From CAZFLD01 sp964519835 (GTDB lineage: Bacteria > Spirochaetota > Spirochaetia > DSM-27196 > CAZFLD01): a stretch of 64,000 bases of DNA. Location: the NCBI GenBank assembly GCA_964519835.1, contig CAZFLD010000004.1, forward strand, positions 1-64,000, in the 5' to 3' direction. The notes under the pieces are model-generated. The model saw only the letters and a list, made by a program, of their open reading frames with translations. It had not been told where the DNA came from and made no database searches. Below, one piece after another: positions 41,312 through 49,830 of this stretch (its first letter is position 1; every line of letters begins with the position of its first letter). The translations under genes and the position numbers were made by a program.

Positions 41312-42412
41312 CTAGTTACCGTACGGCGTTCCGGTAACCGTACGATTGCGCCGGACCGCCATATCTCGCGACCAGCTGTTGGTAATTTTTAGATACGCGG
41401 CCGGATCCACGACGTTTTCCCCGAGCCAGATAATAAAGTCCAAATGGGGACCGGTTGTCATACCCGAATTGCCAAGAGTGCCTATCTTTTGTCCTTGGAC
41501 AACACTGTCACCCTCCGCCACGGATAGCGAATGCATATGGGAGTACTTGGTACGAAAGCCGTAACGGTGTTGCAGAACAACATAGGTGCCGTAACCGACC
41601 GGCTCGTAGCCCGTCTCAATAACCTTACCGTTGGCACTTGCAACTACGTTCATGTTGATGTCGCCACGGATGTCTATACCCTTGTGCATGTACCACCCAC
41701 CATGAATCGGATGGATATTCGGGCCCCACTCCATGGTTACGTTGAAGCTACTCGGCACCGGCCACATGTTGGGGATATCCGACAAGAACTGACGTTGAGC
41801 CTCAACAACTTCCCTCATCTCGCTCATAAAGCCGGTGGCACCTCGCAACGTCGCGATGAGGTCCTGAAGCTCGTAGATCTCGCTGAGCTCACCCTCGGCA
41901 ATCTCCTGCACCTCGAGAAAGGATGACATGTCGCCGGTCTGGGAGGTGGTGCCTGTATCGCCCTCCGGCCCGATTCCAAGCGTAGAGAGTGTTTCGCTAA
42001 ATGCCGCAACAAACACATCCGAGACCTTGCTCAGCTCGCCGAGCTCGGTCCGAATCGAGTCGAGGCTCGCATCCGCCTGCTCGAGAGCTTCCGCGCGGTT
42101 TTCAGCGGTGCGCGCTGTGCCTGTAAACGTGGTGGAAAGGTAGAAAAAGCCACCGAGCACCAGCGCGATGAGAAGGGCAAGAAACACCAATACAAACGTG
42201 TTAAGTTGAAAGTTTAGGACACGCCGCTCTGAATGAGGAATGAGCATTACGGTGAACCGCTGCTTGCCGGCGCGGACGAAATGCTTACCCGCACGCACGA
42301 TGCGTCGACGCATGCTCTGCGCGGCTTTGGCAAACGGTGTCTCTACGGCCAATCCCTGGCCTGACGCCGGTCGCGGGCCGGAATTAGACTCTTCTTCTTT
42401 CTGGCTCGACAC
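41312..42412 (-). CDS. M23-family peptidase with an altered zinc site
   Basis: This 366-aa membrane-anchored protein has a cytoplasmic basic tail, one membrane segment (about 65-95), a coiled coil (about 100-215) and a LytM-type domain (about 235-345). Conserved parts are GWYMHKGIDIRG (HxxxD zinc ligands), TKYSHMHSLSV and GMTTGPHLDF. The last motif is normally HxH; here the second His, a zinc ligand, is Asp. The enzyme may be inactive, or Asp may replace His as a ligand. The GTG start has GGGGAG upstream. It lies in front of a bactofilin, a pairing linked to cell shape. Confidence 0.88.
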   Translation of the reverse strand: MSSQKEEESNSGPRPASGQGLAVETPFAKAAQSMRRRIVRAGKHFVRAGKQRFTVMLIPHSERRVLNFQLNTFVLVFLALLIALVLGGFFYLSTTFTGTARTAENRAEALEQADASLDSIRTELGELSKVSDVFVAAFSETLSTLGIGPEGDTGTTSQTGDMSSFLEVQEIAEGELSEIYELQDLIATLRGATGFMSEMREVVEAQRQFLSDIPNMWPVPSSFNVTMEWGPNIHPIHGGWYMHKGIDIRGDINMNVVASANGKVIETGYEPVGYGTYVVLQHRYGFRTKYSHMHSLSVAEGDSVVQGQKIGTLGNSGMTTGPHLDFIIWLGENVVDPAAYLKITNSWSRDMAVRRNRTVTGTPYGN

Positions 42413-42436
42413 CGAACTCTCCCCTGATCGTTGTTT

Positions 42437-42465
42437 TTGACAGATTGGTATAGTGTGACTCTAAT
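42437..42465 (+). promoter_or_regulatory. Candidate promoter for tatD
   Basis: TTGACA (42437-42442) and TCTAAT (42460-42465) are 17 bases apart; the -35 is perfect and the -10 matches five of six. It leaves a leader of about 110 nt. A second TTGACA on the opposite strand (42497-42492) faces the M23 gene but has only a weak -10. Confidence 0.5.
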
Positions 42466-42584
42466 CTAAGCTACCATGGTGTAGATACTTTTGTCAAACC
42501 GCCTTGTTGACTCCTCCCCTACGCCGTGCTACTTTTTAGTACGAAGGCCTCGGGGCTTTTGTAATCTCGTTCCACGGATATCCT

Positions 42585-43358
42585 ATGAAGTTATTCGATT
42601 CCCACGCCCATATTGGGTTAATAAATGAAGACCCAATAGAGCAACTGATTATCGTTCAGGAGGCACGCCAAGAAAGCGTGCAAGGCATCCTGAGCATCTG
42701 CAACAATCTCCGTGACTTTTTTCAAGTCTACGAAAACCTAAAAACCGCCTCCCACGTCTATCATAGTATCGGCGTTTCTCCGTCGGAAGTTACCAATCCC
42801 GGCAAGGACTGGGAGCTCAAGATCGAAGAGGGCACCAAGCTCGATCGTGTAGTTGCCGTCGGTGAGGTTGGACTTGATTACTATCGGAAGTTTGGCAACA
42901 AGGACAGTCAGATCGAGTTGTTTATTCGCCAGTTGGAGCTGGCGGACAAGCTTGGTTTTCCCGTTGTAATCCATAATCGCGACGCGGGTGGAGATGTCCT
43001 CGAGATTCTGCGAGAAAAACTGCCCGAGCGGGGTGGCGTCCTCCACTGCTACAGCGAAAACTGGGAGTACGCGCAGAAGGCCCTGGAGCTGAACCTCTAC
43101 ATATCGTTTGCCGGGAACGTCACGTACCGGAACGCACGCAACCTCCACGAAACAGCGCGCGAGATGCCCCTGGACCGCATGCTTATCGAAACGGAAAGCC
43201 CGTTTATGGTGCCCGCGTCACATCGTGGCAAACGCAACAAGCCGAGCTATCTGCCGGAAACGGCGGAGTTTATTGCTGAGCTACGCGAGATGGACGTTGA
43301 GGAAGTGGCGGAGACGCTGTACCAGAATAGTCTGCGATTTTTCGGCTTGAGCTCGTAA
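42585..43358 (+). CDS. tatD: TatD-family metal-dependent hydrolase
   Basis: This 257-aa TIM-barrel protein has metal ligands at FDSHAHIG (HxH), GEVGLDYYRK (Glu) and VIHNRDAGGDVLEIL (His), HCYSE (His) and IETESPFMVP in place of the usual ETDSPY. The Asp-to-Glu change in the last motif keeps a possible ligand. TatD proteins act as 3'-5' DNases or RNA/DNA repair nucleases; the exact role is uncertain. The ATG is standard. It stands alone before the pur operon, with 123 nt in between. Confidence 0.9.
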   Translation: MKLFDSHAHIGLINEDPIEQLIIVQEARQESVQGILSICNNLRDFFQVYENLKTASHVYHSIGVSPSEVTNPGKDWELKIEEGTKLDRVVAVGEVGLDYYRKFGNKDSQIELFIRQLELADKLGFPVVIHNRDAGGDVLEILREKLPERGGVLHCYSENWEYAQKALELNLYISFAGNVTYRNARNLHETAREMPLDRMLIETESPFMVPASHRGKRNKPSYLPETAEFIAELREMDVEEVAETLYQNSLRFFGLSS

Positions 43359-43439
43359 GATCTCCTGCATATCCGGCGGGCAAAAAGTCCGGGACGGCGA
43401 ATCCGCGTGCGGCCGACGTCGGCGCGGCTCCCGCGGCTC

Positions 43440-43469
43440 TTGACCGCGCTCCACCATCGTTGGTATACA
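43440..43469 (+). promoter_or_regulatory. Promoter of the purF operon, start-proximal
   Basis: TTGACC (43440-43445) and TATACA (43464-43469) are 18 bases apart. The purF ATG follows the -10 by 12 bases with no ribosome binding site, so the message is probably leaderless. No PurR operator was recognised. Confidence 0.45.
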
Positions 43470-43481
43470 AAACCAGCGTAG

Positions 43482-44906
43482 ATGCCTTCATCAAAATCTG
43501 ACAAACCCGGCCACTTCTGTGGCGTCGCCGGGGTGTATTCCCCGTCCGAGATTAACGTGCCCGAAACACTGTTCTTTCCGCTGTTTTCCCTCCAGCATCG
43601 AGGGCAAGAGAGCGCAGGAGTTGCCTACCGTAAAGATGGGCGCACGGTTGCTTACAAGGACTTGGGCATGGTCTCCTCGGTCCTTGCGCGATACTTGTCC
43701 GAGTATAGACCCGGCAACGCCGGGATCGGACACGTGCGCTACTCAACCCACGGGGGAAGGAAACTAGAGAACGCCCAGCCGCTGGTTGTCACAAGCAACA
43801 AGGGGGAGATTGCCCTCGCGCACAACGGTAATCTCTCCAACTCAGCCCTGGTCAAGAATCGACTCTTTGGTGAAGGTTCGATTTTTCAGACTTCCTCGGA
43901 CAGCGAACTATTCTTGCACCTTATTAGCCGCTCGCGCGCGGACGGGTTCTACGCGGCCCTTGTTGAAGCACTGGAACAGGTCGAGGGCGCTTATAGCATG
44001 GTCATGCTGCATGATGAATCTCTCGTAGCGGTACGGGACCCCATGGGATTTCGCCCCTTGTATATCGGACGCCGTGACGAATTGACGGTTGTGGCAAGCG
44101 AGACCTGTGCCCTGGACATTTTGAAGGTGAGCGATCGTCGGGAGGTGGAACCGGGCGAAGTTGTCGTTGTTGACAACAACGGCATGCACTCGACCTTTCC
44201 CCTCGAGGTTGGCCGCCGCCGAAAGTGCGTTTTTGAGCTCATCTACTTTGCGCGGCCGGACTCGGAGGTGTTTGGAACCGGGGTACACAGTAGCCGCAAA
44301 GCTATGGGAGCCGCGCTTGCACGGGCGGACAACGTCGATGTGGACGTAGTGGTACCCGTTCCGGACTCGGGGAACCACGCCGCGCTCGGCTACGCGGAGG
44401 AGTCGGGTCTGCCGTTTGAGTTCGGGCTGACCAGGAACCACTACGCCGGCCGTTCGTTTATCTTGCCCACCACAGCCGAGCGCGAGCTCGCCGTCCGCAT
44501 GAAACTCCATCCGGTACGGGACGTCGTTGAAGGAAAGCGTATCGTGATGGTGGATGACTCTCTTGTACGCGGCACAACGGCCCGAACGCTCGTCGACGTC
44601 CTCCGCCAGGCCGGGGCGGCGGAGATCCACCTGCGGCTCTCGTCACCTGAGATTAGGTGGCCCTGTTTTTTTGGCATCGATATTCCCACCCGGGAAGAGC
44701 TAATCTCCAACTCGATGAGCGCCCAGGAAATAGCTCGGGCCATCGGTGCCGACTCGGTCATGTTCCTTCCAATCGACCGGCTCAAAACGTGCTTGGATCT
44801 AGCCGACTCATACTGCTTTTCTTGCTTTACCGGGATGTATCCGTTGCAGGTACCCGTTCCAGGCGCCGGAATCGAAGAGCAGCAGACCGCCGAGGCCAAC
44901 CAGTGA
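43482..44906 (+). CDS. purF: Amidophosphoribosyltransferase
   Basis: This 474-aa enzyme makes phosphoribosylamine from PRPP and glutamine, the first step of purine synthesis. The N-terminal nucleophile Cys is in HFCGVAGVYSP, so about 12 residues are removed as a propeptide. LQHRGQESAGVAY follows. The PRPP loop is VMVDDSLVRGTTARTL. Cysteines at KCVFELIYF, WPCFFGID and YCFSCFTGMYP fit the [4Fe-4S] form known in Bacillus PurF. It begins the purF-purM-purN-purD block. Its stop overlaps the purM start. Confidence 0.96.
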   Translation: MPSSKSDKPGHFCGVAGVYSPSEINVPETLFFPLFSLQHRGQESAGVAYRKDGRTVAYKDLGMVSSVLARYLSEYRPGNAGIGHVRYSTHGGRKLENAQPLVVTSNKGEIALAHNGNLSNSALVKNRLFGEGSIFQTSSDSELFLHLISRSRADGFYAALVEALEQVEGAYSMVMLHDESLVAVRDPMGFRPLYIGRRDELTVVASETCALDILKVSDRREVEPGEVVVVDNNGMHSTFPLEVGRRRKCVFELIYFARPDSEVFGTGVHSSRKAMGAALARADNVDVDVVVPVPDSGNHAALGYAEESGLPFEFGLTRNHYAGRSFILPTTAERELAVRMKLHPVRDVVEGKRIVMVDDSLVRGTTARTLVDVLRQAGAAEIHLRLSSPEIRWPCFFGIDIPTREELISNSMSAQEIARAIGADSVMFLPIDRLKTCLDLADSYCFSCFTGMYPLQVPVPGAGIEEQQTAEANQ

Positions 44907-45889
44907 CCGACCGACGGCGACCCACGAGTTACTCTGAGGCAGGCGTCAGCATTTCGCGGGGAGACGCCGCCGCCGCCAGAATTGCAAAGATTCAGTCCAC
45001 GGCCTTGGGAGCCGTCGGCGGCTTCGCCGGCAGCCTGGCTTTCGACCCGACCGTCTGGAAACGCCCCCGGCTTGTAACAACGTGCGACGGTGTAGGCACC
45101 AAGGTCCTTCTTGCGAGTCGCTTCGACCGTTTCGACACAATCGGCATCGACCTCGTGGCAATGTGCGTGAACGACCTCGCCGCCTGCGGTGCCCGCCCCT
45201 TGGCCTTTCAGGACTACATCGCCTGCGGGCGAATAGACGAGGTCCGCGTCGAGCGCATAGTGCGCGGGGTATTGCTCGGGTGTGAGACAGCGCAATGCAC
45301 GTTGGCCGGCGGAGAGACGGCGGAGATGCCCGACCTGTACGACGCCGATGAAGTGGACTTGGCCGGCTTTTGCGCGGGATTTGTCGAAGAGGACCTTGCT
45401 CTTCCCCGGCTCGATGCAATGCGCGAGGGGGATGTTGTGTTGGGCTTTGCGTCCAACGGTATTCACTCCAACGGCATTTCGCTCGCCAGGAAGGTGCTCG
45501 ACTTACGTGATCCAGTAACGGTTGATAATCTGCTCGTTCCCACACGAATCTACGTAAATGACGTCATGGCCACTGTCGAAAGCGGTCGAGTAAAAGCCGC
45601 GGCACACATTACCGGTGGTGGTTTGGTGGCCAACATTAGTCGGGTGATTCCGAACCATCTGAGGGTAGAACCGACCTGGGAATGGCCGTTTCCTGCGATC
45701 TTCGACATGATTCAGCAGGACGGTCAGGTGGCGATCGATGAGATGCGAACGGTATTCAATATGGGAATTGGGATGGTAATTGTCGTGGACAAGCAGGACG
45801 CCGGAGACCTGTTGTCCGAGGTGTCCGAGGTTTCTGGGTCGACCGCACCGAACCCCCGACTCCACTATGTGGGAACGTTGGTTGCATGA
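44903..45889 (+). CDS. purM: Phosphoribosylformylglycinamidine cyclo-ligase (AIR synthetase)
   Basis: This 328-aa enzyme closes the imidazole ring with ATP. Family motifs are TSYSEAGVSISRGD, TTCDGVGTKVLLA, GIDLVAMCVNDLAACGA, LAGGETAEMPDLY, GFASNGIHSNG and HITGGGLVANISRV. The frame is open upstream to 44657, but the GTG at 44903 overlaps the purF stop (GTGA) and gives the right N-terminus. Its stop overlaps the purN start (ATGA). Confidence 0.95.
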   Translation: MTDRRRPTSYSEAGVSISRGDAAAARIAKIQSTALGAVGGFAGSLAFDPTVWKRPRLVTTCDGVGTKVLLASRFDRFDTIGIDLVAMCVNDLAACGARPLAFQDYIACGRIDEVRVERIVRGVLLGCETAQCTLAGGETAEMPDLYDADEVDLAGFCAGFVEEDLALPRLDAMREGDVVLGFASNGIHSNGISLARKVLDLRDPVTVDNLLVPTRIYVNDVMATVESGRVKAAAHITGGGLVANISRVIPNHLRVEPTWEWPFPAIFDMIQQDGQVAIDEMRTVFNMGIGMVIVVDKQDAGDLLSEVSEVSGSTAPNPRLHYVGTLVA

Positions 45890-46455
45890 GTTGTTTCGCG
45901 GTGCTGGCATCCGGGCGTGGAAGCAACTTCGACGCGTTGGCGCGCTATTTTTGTATCGGGGAGCATTCGATTGCGTTCCTCGGCTGTGATCGTCCCCAAG
46001 CCCCGGCCAACGGCCTTGCGGCCGAATACGGTATAGACCTTTTGTACCTGGAGTATCCGCGGGCGAACGCCGAGCGCGCCCTCCTCAACCGCCTCGAGTC
46101 GGACGGTGTGAAGCTACTTGTTTTGGCCGGTTTTATGAGAATCCTGAGTAGTGAATTCCTTGCCGCCTTCGGGCGTCCGGTCTTAAACATCCATCCGTCG
46201 CTACTACCGAGGCACAGGGGCCTGAATGCGATCGAGAGAAGCTATCGATCCTCCGACGAGGCCCTGGGAGTAAGCATCCACTTTGTCGACGCGGGCGTCG
46301 ACACCGGTCCGATTCTCGTGCAGGCGTCCTTCCCGCGGGACTCGGTCGGTAGCCTCGAGGAGGCCGAGCATCGGATTCACGCGCTCGAGCACTACTTGTT
46401 CCCGCGTGCGGTGGAATGCGTGTGTGGGGCGACGGATTTGGGGAGGACGCCGTGA
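45886..46455 (+). CDS. purN: Phosphoribosylglycinamide formyltransferase
   Basis: This 189-aa enzyme formylates GAR with 10-formyl-tetrahydrofolate. The N-terminus VLASGRGSNFDAL is a GAR-binding loop; LAGFMRILSSEFL, NIHPSLLPRHRGLNAIE (Asn and His catalytic) and SIHFVDAGVDTGPIL follow. The ATG overlaps the purM stop (ATGA) and its own stop overlaps the purD start (GTGA). Confidence 0.95.
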   Translation: MSCFAVLASGRGSNFDALARYFCIGEHSIAFLGCDRPQAPANGLAAEYGIDLLYLEYPRANAERALLNRLESDGVKLLVLAGFMRILSSEFLAAFGRPVLNIHPSLLPRHRGLNAIERSYRSSDEALGVSIHFVDAGVDTGPILVQASFPRDSVGSLEEAEHRIHALEHYLFPRAVECVCGATDLGRTP

Positions 46456-47729
46456 AAGTACTTGTCGTCGGCTCAGGCGCACGCGAGCATTCGATAGCGT
46501 GGAAGTTCTCGCGGAGTAGGCGCATCGCCGGTCTATTTGTAGCGCCGGGCAACGCCGGCACCGACACCATCGGCACAAACATTCCGGTCGATCCCATGGA
46601 TGCCGACGGCGTTGTGGCGGCCTGTCTGGAGAATCGGATCAACTTAGTGTTTGTCGGTCCTGAGGGCCCCCTTGCGGCGGGCCTGGTCGACCGGCTCATC
46701 TCCGAGGGAATACCTACCATCGGACCACCGCAAAAGGCCGCCCAACTAGAGTCCAGCAAGGCCTTTTCGAAGGATTTTATGACGCGTCACGGCGTACCGA
46801 CCGCCCACTACTCCGTGTGCACCACCACAGCGGAGGTGGACACGGAATTCGACAATGCAACCGGCGATCTAGTGGTCAAAATGAGCGGGCTTGCCGCCGG
46901 CAAGGGAGTGTTTGACTCCGGCGAAGCGGAAAGCCTGCGCGCCGCGGCCCACCGCTCTCTCAGCACGGGCCCGGTTGTCGTAGAAGAACGCCTAGACGGC
47001 TATGAAGTCTCGGTGTTTGCGCTCTTGGACGGCTCGTCATACCGCATGCTACTTCCCTGCTCGGATTACAAAAAAGCCGGCGAAGGCGGTACCGGCCCGA
47101 ACACCGGCGGCATGGGCGCTGTGTGCCCGGTTCCATGGCTAGGACCGGAAGATGAACTGCGGATTTCGCGTGAGATCGTCGAACCCACCGTTGAAGGCCT
47201 TCGGCGCGAGGGGCTCCTTTACAAGGGGATCCTGTACTTTGGCATTATGGTCTGCGCCGACGGTCCCAAGCTGCTCGAGTACAACGTGCGATTCGGCGAC
47301 CCGGAGACCCAGGTCCTAATCCCCCTTGTGCGATCCGACCTGGGTGATATTTGTGCGGCTATCACGGATGGCACAATCTCCGACTTCCCACTGGAGCTGT
47401 CCGAACGCTGTGCCCTCGGCGTAGTTATAGCCGCCGCCGGGTACCCGGGAAACTACCAAAAGGGGACCCCGGTCACCCTTGACGGTGCGCCGACTGCAAC
47501 TACCTCGCCGCACACCACAGGGCCGGTCCACGAGCTTGTGTTTCACTCCTCCACCGTTGTTGGACAGAACGGCACGGTATTGACCGGCGGCGGGCGGTGT
47601 TTTACGGTGGTCGGCCTAGGCGATTCCCTGCTTGACGCCCGCCGTCGCGCCTATCGGGCGGCACTCAGCGTAGAGTTCGACGGCGCGTGGCACCGCGGCG
47701 ACATCGGCGACAAGGTCTTCGGCGCTTGA
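46452..47729 (+). CDS. purD: Phosphoribosylamine-glycine ligase
   Basis: This 425-aa ATP-grasp enzyme joins phosphoribosylamine and glycine. Motifs include VVGSGAREHSIAWKF, FVGPEGPLAAGLVD, KMSGLAAGKGV, PNTGGMGAVCPVPW and EYNVRFGDPETQVL. The frame is open upstream to 46416, but the GTG at 46452 overlaps the purN stop (GTGA) and is the right start. It ends the purF-M-N-D block; a 110-nt gap separates it from the convergent rlmB. Confidence 0.95.
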   Translation: MKVLVVGSGAREHSIAWKFSRSRRIAGLFVAPGNAGTDTIGTNIPVDPMDADGVVAACLENRINLVFVGPEGPLAAGLVDRLISEGIPTIGPPQKAAQLESSKAFSKDFMTRHGVPTAHYSVCTTTAEVDTEFDNATGDLVVKMSGLAAGKGVFDSGEAESLRAAAHRSLSTGPVVVEERLDGYEVSVFALLDGSSYRMLLPCSDYKKAGEGGTGPNTGGMGAVCPVPWLGPEDELRISREIVEPTVEGLRREGLLYKGILYFGIMVCADGPKLLEYNVRFGDPETQVLIPLVRSDLGDICAAITDGTISDFPLELSERCALGVVIAAAGYPGNYQKGTPVTLDGAPTATTSPHTTGPVHELVFHSSTVVGQNGTVLTGGGRCFTVVGLGDSLLDARRRAYRAALSVEFDGAWHRGDIGDKVFGA

Positions 47730-47731
47730 CG

Positions 47732-47756
47732 ACACTGGACCTGAGGTCCCGAGTGT
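47732..47756. terminator. Candidate terminator hairpin after purD
   Basis: ACACTGGACC (47732-47741) pairs with GGTCC (47745-47749) and AGTGT (47752-47756) with a 2-nt bulge and a 3-nt loop. It lies 3 bases after the purD stop, between convergent genes. There is no T-run, so termination is only a possibility. Confidence 0.35.
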
Positions 47757-47839
47757 GCTGCGCGATAGGCGGCGCGGGAAACTCGCGCGGTCGACATGCG
47801 CCGCGACGACTGCGGTCTCACCCTTGCACTATCTGCATA

Positions 47840-48580
47840 CTACGGACTTCTGAGGTTCCACGCATAGAGTAGGATTCCGCAGGCAACCGACACGTTTAGG
47901 CTGTCGACATGACCCCGGCTGGGAATCGTCAATATCTGGTCGCAGGCCTTCCGGAGCCCCGGTCGTAGCCCCTTCCCCTCACTTCCGAGCGCAATGCAAA
48001 CCTTTTCGGGGAACGTCGCCTGCGGGAGCGGCAGACCGTCCAAGTCGGCGCCGTAGATCCAAAAGCCGGCTCGTTTAAGACTACCAACGGCTGCGGCGGT
48101 GTTTGTAACGCGCACAAGGGGCACGTAGGAGGCAGCACCGGCGGAAACCCGGTGGACGGTGTCGGTGTCCCCGGCGGCTCGGCGCTCGGGGACTATGACC
48201 GCAGCCGCGCCGAGTTGGTCCGCGCTTCGCAGGACGGCCCCAACGTTGTGAGGGTCGGTAACGCCGTCCAGAATGACCACAACTGCGGCGCCACCAATGC
48301 CGTGGAGCAGTAACTCGAGGTCGCCTACGGGGGCGAGCCTTGTTGTATCCGCGCGTAAAGCGGCAAAGCGGGCCTCGGCCCCGGCGAGTGTTCGTAGATC
48401 CTCTTTGGTAACTATGCGTACAACAATGCCCGCATGCTTGGCCGCGGACTCTAGGCGCCGGGCCCGTGGTCCATGGTCCGCGAGCAACAGCTCAACTCCG
48501 TTACCACTCTTTAGGGCTTCCTCTATAGCGTGAAGCCCGGTGAGATAGCTCTCCTGTGGTCCGCTATGACCCGCTGCCAT
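47840..48580 (-). CDS. rlmB: 23S rRNA 2'-O-methyltransferase, RlmB type (SpoU family)
   Basis: This 246-aa protein has an N-terminal substrate-binding domain (LTGLHAIEEALKSGN) and a C-terminal SPOUT domain: ILDGVTDPHNVGAVLRSADQ, VIVPERRAA, VCIALGSEGKGLRPG and GHVDSLNVSVACGILLY, the signature of the trefoil-knot methyltransferases. The closest type is RlmB, which methylates G2251. The ATG overlaps the end of the EF-hand-like gene by 17 nt, so it is probably coupled to it. It converges with purD. Confidence 0.92.
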   Translation of the reverse strand: MAAGHSGPQESYLTGLHAIEEALKSGNGVELLLADHGPRARRLESAAKHAGIVVRIVTKEDLRTLAGAEARFAALRADTTRLAPVGDLELLLHGIGGAAVVVILDGVTDPHNVGAVLRSADQLGAAAVIVPERRAAGDTDTVHRVSAGAASYVPLVRVTNTAAAVGSLKRAGFWIYGADLDGLPLPQATFPEKVCIALGSEGKGLRPGLRKACDQILTIPSRGHVDSLNVSVACGILLYAWNLRSP

Positions 48581-48986
48581 AGTCGCGGACCAGATCTATC
48601 TCGCCGTCAAAGTTGGTATCGCGTTCGTAGCGCTCGATGTACACACCACGGTGGATGTAGATCCAAAGATCAAGGTTCCTGTCATAGTTTGAGTCGATCG
48701 CTTGACGTACCAAGACGTCACGGCTGTAGAAGTAGAAGTCGTCCATGTAGCCGTCGTAGTTGTAGTCGAGGGCCTCTTTATATCGATTGCCGTCTTCATC
48801 GAGGAGCACCGCGAAATCAAAGACTCCGTCGCCGTTCCGGTCTTCCAAAAACCACGGTTCATCGTATTCGTGCGCGTCCCACAGATACACGTGCTCCTCA
48901 TCGTTGGTGGTCTCGGCCGGCTGGGCACCGGCCACAACTCCGACGGAAACGGCAACACATACAAACAGAGAAACTCGTCTGAGCAT
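48564..48986 (-). CDS. Secreted protein with four EF-hand-like loops
   Basis: This 140-aa protein begins with a signal peptide (VSLFVCVAVSVGVVAGA). The mature part has four Asp-rich loops of about 12 residues with spacing near 25: DRNGDGVFDF, DYNYDGYMDD, DSNYDRNLDL and DTNFDGEIDL. This DxNxDGxxD pattern is the calcium-binding loop of EF-hand and dockerin-like repeats; the third has lost the Gly. Calcium binding outside the cell is likely but not proven. The ATG at 48986 has AGGAGG six bases upstream. It lies downstream of fliA and overlaps rlmB. Confidence 0.75.
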   Translation of the reverse strand: MLRRVSLFVCVAVSVGVVAGAQPAETTNDEEHVYLWDAHEYDEPWFLEDRNGDGVFDFAVLLDEDGNRYKEALDYNYDGYMDDFYFYSRDVLVRQAIDSNYDRNLDLWIYIHRGVYIERYERDTNFDGEIDLVRDYGSGS

Positions 48987-49038
48987 GGAAATCCTCCTCA
49001 CGCCCTAACTATCGGCATGAGGAGCACGCGAAAAGAGG

Positions 49039-49827
49039 TTAGAGAATGCCCTTTTTTATGTTGGTGAGCTTGGCTCGAAGGCGCATGATGGCCTTGGTAT
49101 GCAGCTGACTCACACGCGACTCGGTCACTTCCAGGACCTGACCAATCTCTTTGAGAGTCAGGTCCTCATAGTAGTACAGCACCAGAACTTTTTTCTCTTT
49201 CTCCGGCAGTTCCCCGATGCACTGCACGATAACCCGTTTTATCTCGTCTTTTTCGACGATTGTATCGGGGTTAAGACTTATGGGAGATTCGATGCTGTCG
49301 GCGATGGACACTTTGTCGTTGTCTTCGCCCGTGTACCAGACGTCGTTGAGGCTCATCACGCTCGTGCCGCTAATCTTGAGCATCGTTTTCTCGAACTCTT
49401 TGGTACTCATACCAAGCTCACCGGCGATCTCTTCATCGCTGGCGGCTCGCCCCAGAGATGCCTCGAGGCGCCGCACCGTCTCTTCGATCTCTCGTGTTTT
49501 CTGACGGACACTTCGGGGTACCCAGTCGATGCTACGTAGCTCGTCGAAAATGGCGCCGCGTATGCGTGTGACCGCGTATGTCTTAAACTTGACGTGCTTT
49601 TCAGGATCAAACTTCTCGATTGCGTCGAAGAGCCCAAACACCCCGTAGCCGACCAGATCGTCAAACTCTACGTTGTGCGGCATACCCACCGCTACCTTGC
49701 CGGCAACGTAGCGCACAAGAGGCGCATACTGCCGAACTATCGCGTCTCTGATTTCGGGATCCCGCGTCTTTCTATACCGTTTCCAGAGCTCGTCTTCAGT
49801 CTTTTGGGCCGGCGTTTTGTCGGACAT
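49039..49827 (-). CDS. fliA: RNA polymerase sigma factor, FliA/WhiG (sigma-28) type
   Basis: This 262-aa sigma factor directs late flagellar and chemotaxis genes. Region 2 shows LVRYVAGKVAVGMPHNVEFDDLVG in parts (YVAGKVAVGMP and VEFDDLVGYGVFGL), then FKTYAVTRIRGAIFDELR. Region 3 has DWVPRSVRQK. Region 4 has LPEKEKKVLVLYYYEDLTLKEIG and VTESRVSQLHTKAIM, split here to keep short. The ATG at 49827 follows a TTG and lies 3 nt after the preceding stop. It closes the motility operon. No FlgM gene is in the window. Confidence 0.94.
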   Translation of the reverse strand: MSDKTPAQKTEDELWKRYRKTRDPEIRDAIVRQYAPLVRYVAGKVAVGMPHNVEFDDLVGYGVFGLFDAIEKFDPEKHVKFKTYAVTRIRGAIFDELRSIDWVPRSVRQKTREIEETVRRLEASLGRAASDEEIAGELGMSTKEFEKTMLKISGTSVMSLNDVWYTGEDNDKVSIADSIESPISLNPDTIVEKDEIKRVIVQCIGELPEKEKKVLVLYYYEDLTLKEIGQVLEVTESRVSQLHTKAIMRLRAKLTNIKKGIL

Positions 49828-49830
49828 CAA

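Noticed and set aside
44657..44902. Upstream extension of purM
   Set aside because: It lies inside purF in another frame. The GTG overlapping the purF stop fits the purM family start.
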